From positions 4,460,501 to 4,524,500 of the forward strand of contig NZ_CP018632.1 of assembly GCF_002215215.1 (NCBI RefSeq): a stretch of 64,000 nucleotides of DNA, read 5' to 3'. Made by a program: the position numbers and the translations under genes. Origin of the DNA: Granulosicoccus antarcticus IMCC3135 (lineage in GTDB: Bacteria > Pseudomonadota > Gammaproteobacteria > Granulosicoccales > Granulosicoccaceae). Shown here one piece after another: positions 1 to 7,817 of the stretch; within the stretch, counting starts at the first letter, position 1, and every line of letters begins with the position of its first letter. A model generated the notes under the pieces. That model was not told where the DNA came from, made no database searches, and saw only the letters and a program-made list of their open reading frames with translations.

Positions 1-1401
1 AGCGATGAAGGGATTGGCGAAACGATCTTCGTAGTCACGTGTGCGGCTGGCAATCTTTTCGGCATCATCACGCTCACTTCGATACAGAATCTCGGTCGCC
101 CCTTTAGCTCCCATAACCGCAATTTCCGCCGTCGGCCAGGCGTAGTTGACATCGGCTCTGATGTGCTTTGAGGCCATGACGTCATAGGCACCGCCGTAGG
201 CTTTACGCAAGATGACGGTGACCTTGGGCACAGTCGCCTCGGCGTAGGCAAACAACAGCTTGGCACCGTGTTTGATGATGCCGCCATATTCCTGAGCGGT
301 ACCGGGCAGGAAGCCTGGCACATCGACCAGCGTCAACAAGGGGATATTGAAGGCATCGCAGAAACGGACAAAGCGGGCCGCTTTTCTGGCGCTGTTGATA
401 TCCAGACAACCGGCCAGGACCATCGGCTGATTAGCGACGACACCGACACTCTGGCCATTGATGCGGATAAAGCCGCACAGGATGTTGCCAGCAAAGTCTG
501 CCTGTATTTCAAAGAAATCACCCTCATCGGCAATGCAACGAATAGCCTGGTGCATGTCGTAGGCCTTGTTGGCATCCTTGGGCACCAGGGTATCCAGAGA
601 AGGCTCTAGCCGATCGAAGGCATCAACGGTTTCCGATATCGGCGCTTTGTCCTGACTGGACAGCGGCAGGAATTCGTAGAGTCTTCTGATCTCAAGCAGA
701 GCGTCCACATCATTATCAAATGCGCCATCAGCGACAGACGAGGTTTTTGTGTGAGTACCGGCACCGCCCAGCTCTTCTGCCGTGACGATTTCATTGGTCA
801 CGGTCTTGACCACATCGGGGCCGGTGACAAACATATGGCTGGTATCGCGCACCATGAAAATGAAGTCCGTCATGGCGGGGGAATAGACCGCACCACCGGC
901 ACAAGGACCCATGATGACCGAGATTTGCGGGATGACACCCGAGGCCTGCACGTTGCGATAGAACACCTCGGCATAGCCACCCAAGGAGGCAACCCCTTCC
1001 TGGATACGGGCACCACCAGAATCGTTAAGGCCAATGAGCGGCACGCCATTCTGAACCGCCAGATCCATGACCTTGCAGATCTTCTCGGCATGGGTCTCAG
1101 ACAAGGAACCACCGAAGACGGTGAAGTCCTGAGAGAACACATACACTGGGCGACCATTGATGGTGCCCCAGCCGGTCACCACTCCATCTCCGGGTGGTCG
1201 ATCCTCACTCATGCCAAAATCGACACAGCGATGCGTCTTGTACAGATCGTATTCTTCAAAGGATTCGTCATCCAGCAAGACATCCAGTCGTTCACGCGCG
1301 GTCAGTTTGCCTTTGGCGTGCTGTTTGTCGATCCGAACCTGTCCGCCTCCCAGGCGTGCCTGTTCGCGACGTTTCTCCAGTTCTTGCGTGATGGCGTTCA
1401 T
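1..1401 (-). CDS. pccB: Propionyl-CoA carboxylase beta subunit (carboxyltransferase), C-terminus cut by window edge
   Basis: Biotin-dependent acyl-CoA carboxyltransferase: it moves carboxyl from carboxybiotin (on the alpha subunit) to propionyl-CoA to give methylmalonyl-CoA in the cytoplasm. I translated the reverse strand directly: 467 codons are open from the ATG at 1401 to base 1, so about 40 residues are missing compared with the usual ~510. The N-terminus has [14 protein letters not shown] and the [11 protein letters not shown] motif; the first crotonase-like domain carries [12 protein letters not shown] and [13 protein letters not shown], and the second carries [27 protein letters not shown] and [14 protein letters not shown], all typical of PccB. 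The divergent ScfR-type regulator supports propionyl-CoA over acetyl- or methylcrotonyl-CoA as substrate. The alpha subunit is not in the window. Confidence 0.93.
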   Translation of the reverse strand, partial: MNAITQELEKRREQARLGGGQVRIDKQHAKGKLTARERLDVLLDDESFEEYDLYKTHRCVDFGMSEDRPPGDGVVTGWGTINGRPVYVFSQDFTVFGGSLSETHAEKICKVMDLAVQNGVPLIGLNDSGGARIQEGVASLGGYAEVFYRNVQASGVIPQISVIMGPCAGGAVYSPAMTDFIFMVRDTSHMFVTGPDVVKTVTNEIVTAEELGGAGTHTKTSSVADGAFDNDVDALLEIRRLYEFLPLSSQDKAPISETVDAFDRLEPSLDTLVPKDANKAYDMHQAIRCIADEGDFFEIQADFAGNILCGFIRINGQSVGVVANQPMVLAGCLDINSARKAARFVRFCDAFNIPLLTLVDVPGFLPGTAQEYGGIIKHGAKLLFAYAEATVPKVTVILRKAYGGAYDVMASKHIRADVNYAWPTAEIAVMGAKGATEILYRSERDDAEKIASRTRDYEDRFANPFIA

Positions 1402-1520
1402 GCATGCTGCTCGTTTTTGTATTTCCTGAGCATCGCAATAAATATTGACCAATGCAAGTGTATTAAGGCGTTACGTTGTGAATGTTGCAAATTACAATAA
1501 TTAATTAGTAAACTTGTATA
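1402..1520. promoter_or_regulatory. Divergent pccB / scfR promoter region with a GTTGCAAA half-site
   Basis: AT-rich 119-bp intergenic region between divergent genes. Seen: GTTGCAAA at 1484-1491, one base off the TTTGCAAA element I recall for PccR/RamB-type regulators. Read leftward, TTGCAA (1485-1490) could be the -35 and TTAATA (1462-1467) the -10 of pccB, with a 17-bp spacer, so a regulator bound at the half-site would sit on the -35. Read rightward, TATAAT (1517-1522) overlaps the regulator's ATG. A second full half-site at the expected 4-bp spacing is not present. Assignment is inference. Confidence 0.4.
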
Positions 1521-2939
1521 ATGAGAAGCCAAAAACTGTTCCTCGGTGAAAAACTGCGCGTTCTACGTGAAGAGCACAAGCTGACGCAAGCCGGATTTGC
1601 ACAGAAGCTGGGGATCTCCACCAGCTACCTGAACCAGCTTGAGAATAACCAGCGTCATGCTACAGCGACCATTCTGCTGGGCCTGGCAGAGCATTTTGCC
1701 GTGGATATCGCCAGCTTGTCGCGCCAGGATGGTGATCGGCTACTGGCGAGCCTGACAGAGTGTTTTGCCGATCCTGTTTTCAAGGGCAAGGTACCTTCCT
1801 CGCGAGAATTACGACTGGCCAGCCAGAACTCTCCGGGTGTTGCCATGGCTCTAATTGCCATGCATGAAGCCCTGCGACGCTCCAGTGATCAGCTAGCGGA
1901 GCTGGATGACACCATTACCCGCGCAGGCGTTATCGTCCAGCCAACACCCTATGAACAGATCAGGGATTATTTCCATTTTAACGACAACTATGTCCATGAG
2001 CTGGATCTGCTTGCAGAATCGCTATCAACCAGTCTCTTTGATGAGACCTCTACGGATCGCGATCAACAGCTGACGCAGTATCTACACGACAAGCACAGTG
2101 TCACCATTGGCGTGGACCTGTCGAACAGCTCCACTATTCGATCCTTTGATCCACATACGCGCCAACTGCACCTGAACCGTCGACATCCCAGCTCCACCCG
2201 AGCCTTCCAGATGGCGCACCAGATTGCCTTGTTGGAACACGCAGACATCATGAATAAAATCATCGACAAGGCCAGCTTCGGTAGCGATGAGGCCAATAGT
2301 ATCTGTCGCCGAGGCCTGGCCAACTATTTTGCCGGGGCATTGCTGATGCCCTACACCCGCTTTCAGAAATCCGCACGCGAACTACGCCATGACCTGGTTG
2401 ATCTGGCAGATCGCTTCCAGTGCAGCATTGAACAGATAGCCCACCGCCTGAGCACCTTGCAAAGGCCCGGACTAAACGGCATTCCCATTTTCTTTGCTCG
2501 CCTGGATCGGGCTGGCAATATTACCAAACGTCACAGCGCCACCAAATTGCAGTTTGCCCGGTTTGGCTCGGCCTGCCCTTTATGGAATGCGCATCGAGCT
2601 TTTGAGTCTCCCGGAAAAATCATTCGGCAACTGGCGGAAACACCGGATGGCGTACAGTACCTGTGCCTGGCTTGCACTGTTGACAAACCAACGGGAGGCT
2701 TCAAGGACCCGACCCAGCAATATGCCCTGGCACTGGGTTGCGAGTACCGGTTCAAGGATGAGTTTGTTTACAGCGACAGTTTTGCGGGCCAGCCACTGGA
2801 GAGCTTTGAGCCTATTGGAGTTTCTTGTCGTATCTGTGAACGTGAAAATTGTGTGCAGCGGGCATTACCACCCTTGAAGCGGGAGCTGATGATTGATCAG
2901 AATAATCGGGCTTTAATGCCATACTCCATCAGCTCTTGA
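1521..2939 (+). CDS. ScfR/PccR-family short-chain fatty acyl-CoA transcriptional regulator
   Basis: 472-residue cytoplasmic DNA-binding regulator. Residues ~8-65 form an XRE-type helix-turn-helix (LGEKLRVLREEHKLTQAGFA, then GISTSYLNQLENNQR). The middle (~190-320) resembles the IrrE/DUF955 metallopeptidase-like domain, and the C-terminus is a Cys-rich DUF2083-type domain (CPLWNAHRAF, CLACTVDKP, CRICERENCVQRALPPLKREL). This order is the signature of ScfR regulators (PccR, RamB, PrpR-like), which sense short-chain acyl-CoAs. Divergence from pccB makes it the probable activator or repressor of propionyl-CoA carboxylation. No convincing Shine-Dalgarno precedes the ATG, and a TATAAT overlaps it, so translation may be leaderless or start elsewhere. 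Confidence 0.88.
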   Translation: MRSQKLFLGEKLRVLREEHKLTQAGFAQKLGISTSYLNQLENNQRHATATILLGLAEHFAVDIASLSRQDGDRLLASLTECFADPVFKGKVPSSRELRLASQNSPGVAMALIAMHEALRRSSDQLAELDDTITRAGVIVQPTPYEQIRDYFHFNDNYVHELDLLAESLSTSLFDETSTDRDQQLTQYLHDKHSVTIGVDLSNSSTIRSFDPHTRQLHLNRRHPSSTRAFQMAHQIALLEHADIMNKIIDKASFGSDEANSICRRGLANYFAGALLMPYTRFQKSARELRHDLVDLADRFQCSIEQIAHRLSTLQRPGLNGIPIFFARLDRAGNITKRHSATKLQFARFGSACPLWNAHRAFESPGKIIRQLAETPDGVQYLCLACTVDKPTGGFKDPTQQYALALGCEYRFKDEFVYSDSFAGQPLESFEPIGVSCRICERENCVQRALPPLKRELMIDQNNRALMPYSISS

Positions 2940-3208
2940 TGCTGGGCCTGATGTAGCCCCGCTTGCATATACTCTGCGGATGTGAATGTGTGTTCAGCTC
3001 TTTTGTCGAAACGAGCAGAAGCGCTCAAATGTGTAAACAATGTGTATCCATAGCATGCTAATAAGCAATACATCCTGAGTCTATATGTTACATTTTTCAT
3101 CACAGGGCATCGCGTCGAAACGTTGATCAAGCCGATCCACGTAATTTTCGCGATTAAAAGATCCTGATTATTAATACTCTCACGACGGCCAACCTTGGAA
3201 GCCAATTC
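2940..3208. other. Intergenic region, no gene seen
   Basis: 269 bp between the ScfR gene and the secreted protein gene. A reverse-strand frame covers most of it but has no family resemblance and overlaps the ScfR 3' end, so I do not call it. A TATTAATACT stretch near 3170 could be a -10 region for the downstream gene. No terminator hairpin with a T-tract was found. Confidence 0.4.
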
Positions 3209-3826
3209 ATGCGTACGAAAAACACATGCACCTCACTTGCGTTATCGACCTTTATTCCGGTTTTCTTGTCAATCGGATTACTGGGTGCAACTGCAGCGCA
3301 AGCAGGTAATGGCCACGGTCACTCTAAAAAAAATCACCATACCCATGGCAAGCCGGAAAAAGTGGAAGTATGCCACGTCAAGCCTAATGGTAAGACCAAA
3401 CTACTGTCGCTCTCCCTGAACGGCGCATTAAGTCATATGGAAAACCATGATGGCGCTGATTTCTTTCCGGTTGATGGTGATTGCGACCAATCCAATGATT
3501 GTGTTCTCGGCTCTACTGCGAATGAAATTACTCGCCGTTTAACCGAACTTGCCTACGAGCAAGAGCCACCCTTTGAGGAATACAACGATGAACGCTTTGA
3601 GAATTCCCTTACAGTCACGAATGCTTCTGTATTAGTGCCTGCCACCTGCTCCATAGAAGCCGATTTCCAATTGGATGTCACGGTTATTGAAACTGGCGAA
3701 ACTGTAACAGTAACCCCTGCGACAACCGCCAATTACGACTTTCCGAATATCCCCGGGACAAATTCAATTGACCTGTTTTCCGAAGAGCAAATCAACTCAT
3801 GCAAAATCACCCTGGGTTGTGATTGA
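3209..3826 (+). CDS. Secreted Cys/His-rich hypothetical protein
   Basis: 205 residues, not recognised as a named family. A signal peptide is clear: basic N-terminus, hydrophobic stretch ~12-27, and cleavage after ATAAQA near residue 32. A short His/Gly/Lys-rich segment follows (GNGHGHSKKNHHTHGK). Then comes a CH...LSHMENHDGADFFPVDGDC block, resembling the CH-x(n)-H-x2-HGD-x(n)-C motif of small repeats in some secreted proteins. Four more Cys in the C-terminal half could form disulfides. GGAAG about 8 bases upstream supports this start. The His/Cys content suggests metal binding, which is inference. It stands alone, with a hairpin downstream and a decayed LysR remnant beyond. Confidence 0.75.
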   Translation: MRTKNTCTSLALSTFIPVFLSIGLLGATAAQAGNGHGHSKKNHHTHGKPEKVEVCHVKPNGKTKLLSLSLNGALSHMENHDGADFFPVDGDCDQSNDCVLGSTANEITRRLTELAYEQEPPFEEYNDERFENSLTVTNASVLVPATCSIEADFQLDVTVIETGETVTVTPATTANYDFPNIPGTNSIDLFSEEQINSCKITLGCD

Positions 3827-3876
3827 TTAATCTCTGACGCATTTTCCCTCAGGCCATCACTACCGATGGCATCCGA

Positions 3877-3906
3877 CCTCATCGGCTCCTCAAGGCGCCG
3901 ATGAGG
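3877..3906 (+). terminator. Hairpin downstream of the secreted protein gene
   Basis: A perfect 10-bp stem (CCTCATCGGC at 3877-3886 pairing with GCCGATGAGG at 3897-3906) with a 10-nt loop lies 50 bp past the stop codon. No T-tract follows on either strand, so termination may be weak or factor-dependent. Confidence 0.5.
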
Positions 3907-3912
3907 CTTGCT

Positions 3913-4082
3913 CATGCAGACAAAGCTTAGCTCCTTGTCCTTGAAGCCAATCAATTGATGTGAATTCAGTCCATCAAGATGTGCTGACTCGCCATACTCT
4001 ATAGGCGCCCCATCGCAGCCATTCCCAACTCGCGCCCTGCGGCGCTGATGTAGAGGCTGCTTGCCCAACTTGGCACAAACTC
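3913..4082 (-). pseudogene. Decayed LysR-type regulator remnant
   Basis: Read on the reverse strand, two short blocks of LysR sequence survive in different frames. One encodes LYISAAGRELGMA (4028-4058 region), matching LNISAAGRELNMA in the helix-turn-helix of the intact LysR at 8711-9622. The other encodes YGESAHLDGLNSHQLIGFKDKE, matching HGEPVHPDELNSHQLISFKD of the same protein's effector domain. The roughly 130 residues that should separate them are deleted, and stops interrupt the first frame. It is a non-functional relic of a gene related to the one 4.7 kb downstream. Confidence 0.75.
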
Positions 4083-4093
4083 GCCCTATAGAG
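3997..4093. repeat. Inverted repeat bracketing the N-terminal LysR block
   Basis: CTCTATAGGCG at 3997-4007 and CGCCCTATAGAG at 4082-4093 are inverted copies (one inserted base). ACTCGCC also precedes a CTATAG at both ends as a partial direct repeat. They bracket the surviving helix-turn-helix fragment and may mark the deletion or an insertion that wrecked the gene. The rest of 4094-4404 shows no gene or clear signal. Confidence 0.45.
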
Positions 4094-4404
4094 AACACTC
4101 AACGTTCCTGTGATCGAACCTGGTGCCGCACCTGCATATTGGCAAAGCGATAGCTACCCGGACATTGCCCTCCGGGCAAAGTTCACAATAGTTATATGAA
4201 GTTAATCTCACGCCAGGCCCCTATATGCACAAGACATCGGTCCAACCATGCATACCGGCGAGAATGCTTTAATGCCGAATGTTAAAGCAGCCAGCTTGAG
4301 GGTCGCTAACATGTTACTACGGCATTTTAATAATGATGTTCTGGAATGCCCTTCACAGAACACAAACAAAGCTGTCGCTTGCGTGCAGCTACAGGAAAAT
4401 TGTT

Positions 4405-4722
4405 ATGAGCAACAACTCCAAAAAAGCTTCAATCACATCACTACCAACAAAATCACCTGAGACTGAGCCGGCACCTGTCACCTTTGCCGATGGCGACCTG
4501 GGAATGATTCAGTCGATTCTGTTTCGCACAGCATCACTTGAGATCGAACAAAGAATTACAGCGCTTGAGGCAGCTAATCAAGCTCAGTTCAAAGCGCTTG
4601 AACAAAGACTGACTGAAAAATTGCAGCACTTGACACAATTGGATTCTGAAAAAGTAAATCAGGAGAATCTGTCAAAACTATTGGCTGGTTTGTCTCGCGA
4701 CCTGGGCCCGTCCAACTCTTAG
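4405..4722 (+). CDS. Small coiled-coil protein, first gene of the GTPase/kinase cluster
   Basis: 105 residues, cytoplasmic, unrecognised. The N-terminal ~35 residues are Ser/Thr/Pro/Lys-rich and probably disordered. Residues ~38-90 look like an amphipathic coiled coil (ASLEIEQRITALEAANQAQ, then FKALEQRLTEKLQHLTQLD). I chose the ATG at 4405 because AGGA lies 8 bases upstream; an in-frame codon at 4333 would add residues with no plausible signal. The next gene starts 22 bp after its stop, so they are probably co-transcribed. A scaffold or adaptor role is inference from shape and context only. Confidence 0.75.
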   Translation: MSNNSKKASITSLPTKSPETEPAPVTFADGDLGMIQSILFRTASLEIEQRITALEAANQAQFKALEQRLTEKLQHLTQLDSEKVNQENLSKLLAGLSRDLGPSNS

Positions 4723-4744
4723 ATCGCAAGAGCACAAAACCACC

Positions 4745-5932
4745 ATGAGCTCTGCACAACGCCAACACATCGATGAGGCAACAGATACCGACGCGCAACT
4801 AGCGCATTTGCGTGAACTGTTGCTGCTGCAAGTCAATGAACAGCAAGCGGCACAACAGAAATTGCTGGAGGACATCACGACACGACAAGATGATCTCAGC
4901 AGGCGCACCGCTGATGTCAGTGAGGTGTTGCGTGAGGCAATTGATCACTTGCATGAACGTGGTGTCTCACTTGCCGAGGCGCTTGAACCGGACATTCTGA
5001 AAGGCGTCAAACGTACGTTTGAAACCGAGCCTGATGTAATGGCCGGAGCACTGTATCCGGTTCTGGGTCCAGCGGTTCGAAAACTGGTGGCAAGCTTGTT
5101 CGAACCATCCAACATAACCAAAGGCGCGCCATATCAGATAGAACAACTGCTGCTCATACATACTGAAAGCAGCATTGTACTCTCGCAGGTTGTGGTCGAA
5201 GACCGTACAACCCAGGATGCCGATATCGTCTCGGGAATGCTCGACGCCATACGTCATTTCGTCCAGGAGGCTTTTGCCGTCGATAATTTTGATGGCATGA
5301 ACACGCTCAGCATTGGCGATATTACCGTCTGGGTTGAATGGGGTCCCAAAGCTGTCCTGGCCGTCGTCATCAGAGGCATGGCGACAGAGTTGGACAGACA
5401 ACCCTTTGTAGAGATTCTTGAGCGCATACACGCCCAGTACAGCGCACCGCTAGATCAGTTCAACGGTGAATTAGCCACTTTTGAGCCCATCAAAGCGGAT
5501 TTGGAATCGTGTTTATCAGCGCAAATTCAAGAGAAAAAAAAGACATCATTATGGGGCCATCGTCGGCTCAACAGTATCATTCTGGGCGCAGCTGTACTGT
5601 TCACATCCATCGCGTTCGTAACCAACGAACGACATTCCCGGTGGGACTCTATCCTGAATGAGCTCTCGAGCACGCCCGGTCTTGTCGTGTTGAACACTGA
5701 GCGTGGCTGGCGAACATCTCGAATTCAAATGCTCAAGGATCCGCAGGCACGCTCACCAAAGCTGGTGCTGTTACTGGCTGGCATTGACCCCTCTGACTTG
5801 ACACTGACAACTCATGCCTTTCTGTCAGCTGAAAATGAAATTGTGCGGCGACGTACAAACCAGGTTCGGGCGTCTACAGACGCCAGTAACGAGCCAGGCT
5901 TGCTAACGTCCGTTCAATCAAATGAAGAGTAA
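4745..5932 (+). CDS. Membrane protein related to the N-terminal part of OmpA-type proteins in GTPase clusters, lacking an OmpA domain
   Basis: 395 residues. Residues 15-70 are a predicted coiled coil; ~80-260 form a conserved cytoplasmic domain with LYPVLGPAVRKLV (103-115), LLLIHTESSIVLSQVV (135-150), QDADIVSGMLDAIRHFV (157-173) and ITVWVEWGPKAVLAVVIRG (193-211). A single membrane helix spans ~276-293 and ~100 residues follow, presumably periplasmic. The same blocks occur, as I recall, in longer proteins ending in an OmpA peptidoglycan-binding domain beside small GTPases; here the protein stops before that domain. It ends 6 bp before the GTPase start, so tight coupling is likely. Possible role: membrane receptor or partner for the GTPase (inference). 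Confidence 0.8.
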   Translation: MSSAQRQHIDEATDTDAQLAHLRELLLLQVNEQQAAQQKLLEDITTRQDDLSRRTADVSEVLREAIDHLHERGVSLAEALEPDILKGVKRTFETEPDVMAGALYPVLGPAVRKLVASLFEPSNITKGAPYQIEQLLLIHTESSIVLSQVVVEDRTTQDADIVSGMLDAIRHFVQEAFAVDNFDGMNTLSIGDITVWVEWGPKAVLAVVIRGMATELDRQPFVEILERIHAQYSAPLDQFNGELATFEPIKADLESCLSAQIQEKKKTSLWGHRRLNSIILGAAVLFTSIAFVTNERHSRWDSILNELSSTPGLVVLNTERGWRTSRIQMLKDPQARSPKLVLLLAGIDPSDLTLTTHAFLSAENEIVRRRTNQVRASTDASNEPGLLTSVQSNEE

Positions 5933-5938
5933 ACGAAC

Positions 5939-6445
5939 GTGATTACAAAAAAAATATGCTTGCTTGGAACAGTGAGAGTTGGCAAAACGAGCCTGGTAAG
6001 ACGATTCGTTTCCAGTACATTTTCTGAACGCTACCTGACAACGATCGGTGTAAAGATCGACAAGAAAATAGTCTCACTGGAGCAGGAAGATGTTCAGCTT
6101 GTGGTATGGGATATCCAGGGTGAAGATAAATACCGGAGAATCCTGATTTCGTATCTTAAAGGCTTATCAGGATATATGCTGGTGATCGACAGCTCGCGCT
6201 CTGAAACCGTTGAAACAGCTATTGAAGTGCACGAACGCGTGAAACAAGCCTACCCCGGGCTGCCATACGTTGTGATACTGAGTAAATGCGACTTGGATGA
6301 AGATCCGCTGCTCCAGGATGCCATTACAGTGCTTTGCGAACAGGCCTGCACCACAGTGAGCACCAGCGCATTAACAGGCGATGGTGTTGACGAAGCTTTT
6401 CACGCATTGACCAGCCGGATGATCACACTCAGACCGACGGGTTAG
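5939..6445 (+). CDS. Rab/Ras-like small GTPase with altered G3 and G4 motifs
   Basis: 168-residue single-domain GTP-binding protein, cytoplasmic. P-loop GTVRVGKTS (residues 10-18), switch I RYLTTIG (31-37), G3 WDIQGED (57-63), G4 SKCD (115-118), G5 STSALTG (141-147). The order and length match the Rab/Rag-like GTPases found in bacteria. Two departures are visible: the residue after the G3 glycine is Glu62 where Ras/Rab have the catalytic Gln, and the G4 Asn is Ser115. Slow or partner-dependent hydrolysis is therefore likely (inference). The start is GTG at 5939, 6 bp after the upstream stop; the kinase gene begins 14 bp downstream. Confidence 0.92.
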   Translation: MITKKICLLGTVRVGKTSLVRRFVSSTFSERYLTTIGVKIDKKIVSLEQEDVQLVVWDIQGEDKYRRILISYLKGLSGYMLVIDSSRSETVETAIEVHERVKQAYPGLPYVVILSKCDLDEDPLLQDAITVLCEQACTTVSTSALTGDGVDEAFHALTSRMITLRPTG

Positions 6446-6458
6446 GGGAAAAGAGCTA

Positions 6459-7631
6459 ATGGTCGCGTATTCACACAATAGAGAGGGTTTGCCAGAGTCC
6501 GGACGATCTGGCATAAACCACTGTGAGATAGGGGCCAGAGAGGTCACTGAAAACTCTTGCTTGAACGTATACCAGATGGTTGAAGGGTTTTCACAAGCAG
6601 CGCTGCTGGTTGATCACAAGCATCTCGTGCTGACGTGCAATCCGGCGCTCAACAAGCTGCTGCCTGAACTCACCCGCAACGCTGAATTCAAGCTACAGGC
6701 ACTGCTTCATGAATCACCTCTGGCGTTGCCATTACCCTATACTGCCAATGACGATATCGATGCTGTTTTTGCCAATGGCAAAACGATAGAGCGGCAGGTC
6801 AGTTTTAAGCATTCCTCGGGCAGCACCTGTCAGCAACGCATTCAGTATTTCGCCTCACGGGTAGCACAGGAAAAGGTACTGGGGGTGCTGATTGTCTTCA
6901 CGGACATAACCCATGCTCAGGAGCAGGAACGCAGGGTTTATGAGGCGAATGAGGAGCTCACTCAACTTCAGCATCATTTATCGCACGATCTATCCGCACC
7001 GATCACCTCCATCGGTGGACTTCTGCAAATGATTACCGGCGATTTCGAGGATGGAGAGTTCGACGAAATACCCGAATTACTGCAAGAATCCGAGTCTCAG
7101 ATCGTGCGACTCAAGGGACTTATCAGTGATCTGATGTCATTGGCACAATCAGGCGTGAATGAACCCACGATCACAACCTTTGATGTCAGAGAGCTGGTGC
7201 AGGACATCTCCGACTTGTTGAGTGGCCATAGCAGGACGCTGGAACTGAGCATAACAGTCGACTGCTCAGTTGATACGTTAACCTCTGATCGTGTTCGCGT
7301 TAAACAGATATTGACCAACCTGATCTCTAATGCACGAAAATTTCAGAATCCGGATGAGGTGGCTCCAGAGATCGTGGTACTGCTAAAGGAAAATGAGCAG
7401 GGTACTGAACTGATTGTGCAGGACAATGGTATTGGCATCTGCGAGAGCCGCAAGGATAGCCTGTTCGATCTTTTTGTCCGAGGTGATGCAGCGGGGCAAC
7501 CCGGACATGGCCTGGGGCTGTACATCGTACGAAAGCATGTCGCAAAACTAGGTGGTAGCGTCGAAATATCACGATGCAGCAAGCCTACGGAGTTCACGAT
7601 TTGTCTGCCTCATACCACCTCCTCTTTATAG
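6459..7631 (+). CDS. Soluble PAS-domain sensor histidine kinase of the GTPase cluster
   Basis: 390 residues without a membrane segment. A PAS-like domain spans ~38-155, ending in VLIVFTDITHAQEQE. HisKA holds the phosphoacceptor His176 in SHDLSAP. The HATPase_c domain has the N-box NLISNARKF, G1 DNGIGI and G2 GHGLGLYIV. No receiver domain or response regulator gene lies nearby, so output is unknown. GGGGAAAAGAG precedes the ATG. It closes the cluster 4405-7631; co-transcription with the GTPase suggests that the kinase senses or controls the GTPase/membrane protein state (inference). Confidence 0.92.
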   Translation: MVAYSHNREGLPESGRSGINHCEIGAREVTENSCLNVYQMVEGFSQAALLVDHKHLVLTCNPALNKLLPELTRNAEFKLQALLHESPLALPLPYTANDDIDAVFANGKTIERQVSFKHSSGSTCQQRIQYFASRVAQEKVLGVLIVFTDITHAQEQERRVYEANEELTQLQHHLSHDLSAPITSIGGLLQMITGDFEDGEFDEIPELLQESESQIVRLKGLISDLMSLAQSGVNEPTITTFDVRELVQDISDLLSGHSRTLELSITVDCSVDTLTSDRVRVKQILTNLISNARKFQNPDEVAPEIVVLLKENEQGTELIVQDNGIGICESRKDSLFDLFVRGDAAGQPGHGLGLYIVRKHVAKLGGSVEISRCSKPTEFTICLPHTTSSL

Positions 7632-7817
7632 GTGCTGACACAGCCTGGCTATCATGGTTTTGAGCTCCCAGGCATGATCGTTCGCCAAATGCATGAGCAA
7701 CGGTGTACGCCTGTGCCCATTTTTTGACAGTCCTTTTAGACCACAAAACAATCTTGCGTGCGCCAGTCATATCAAGTGACACTGAAAACCGAATCTAGCG
7801 CACAAGAGAGAAAAGGT

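Noticed and set aside
751-1500. Long forward-strand open frame (249 codons) across the pccB region
   Set aside because: It is antisense to pccB, whose reverse-strand translation is unmistakable, and its own product has no recognisable motif.
2897-3205. Reverse-strand frame of 102 codons between the ScfR gene and the secreted protein gene
   Set aside because: Composition looks random, there is no ribosome site, and it overlaps the end of the ScfR gene.
4248-4460. 70-codon forward frame ahead of the coiled-coil gene
   Set aside because: It overlaps the better supported 4405 start, has no Shine-Dalgarno and no family feature.
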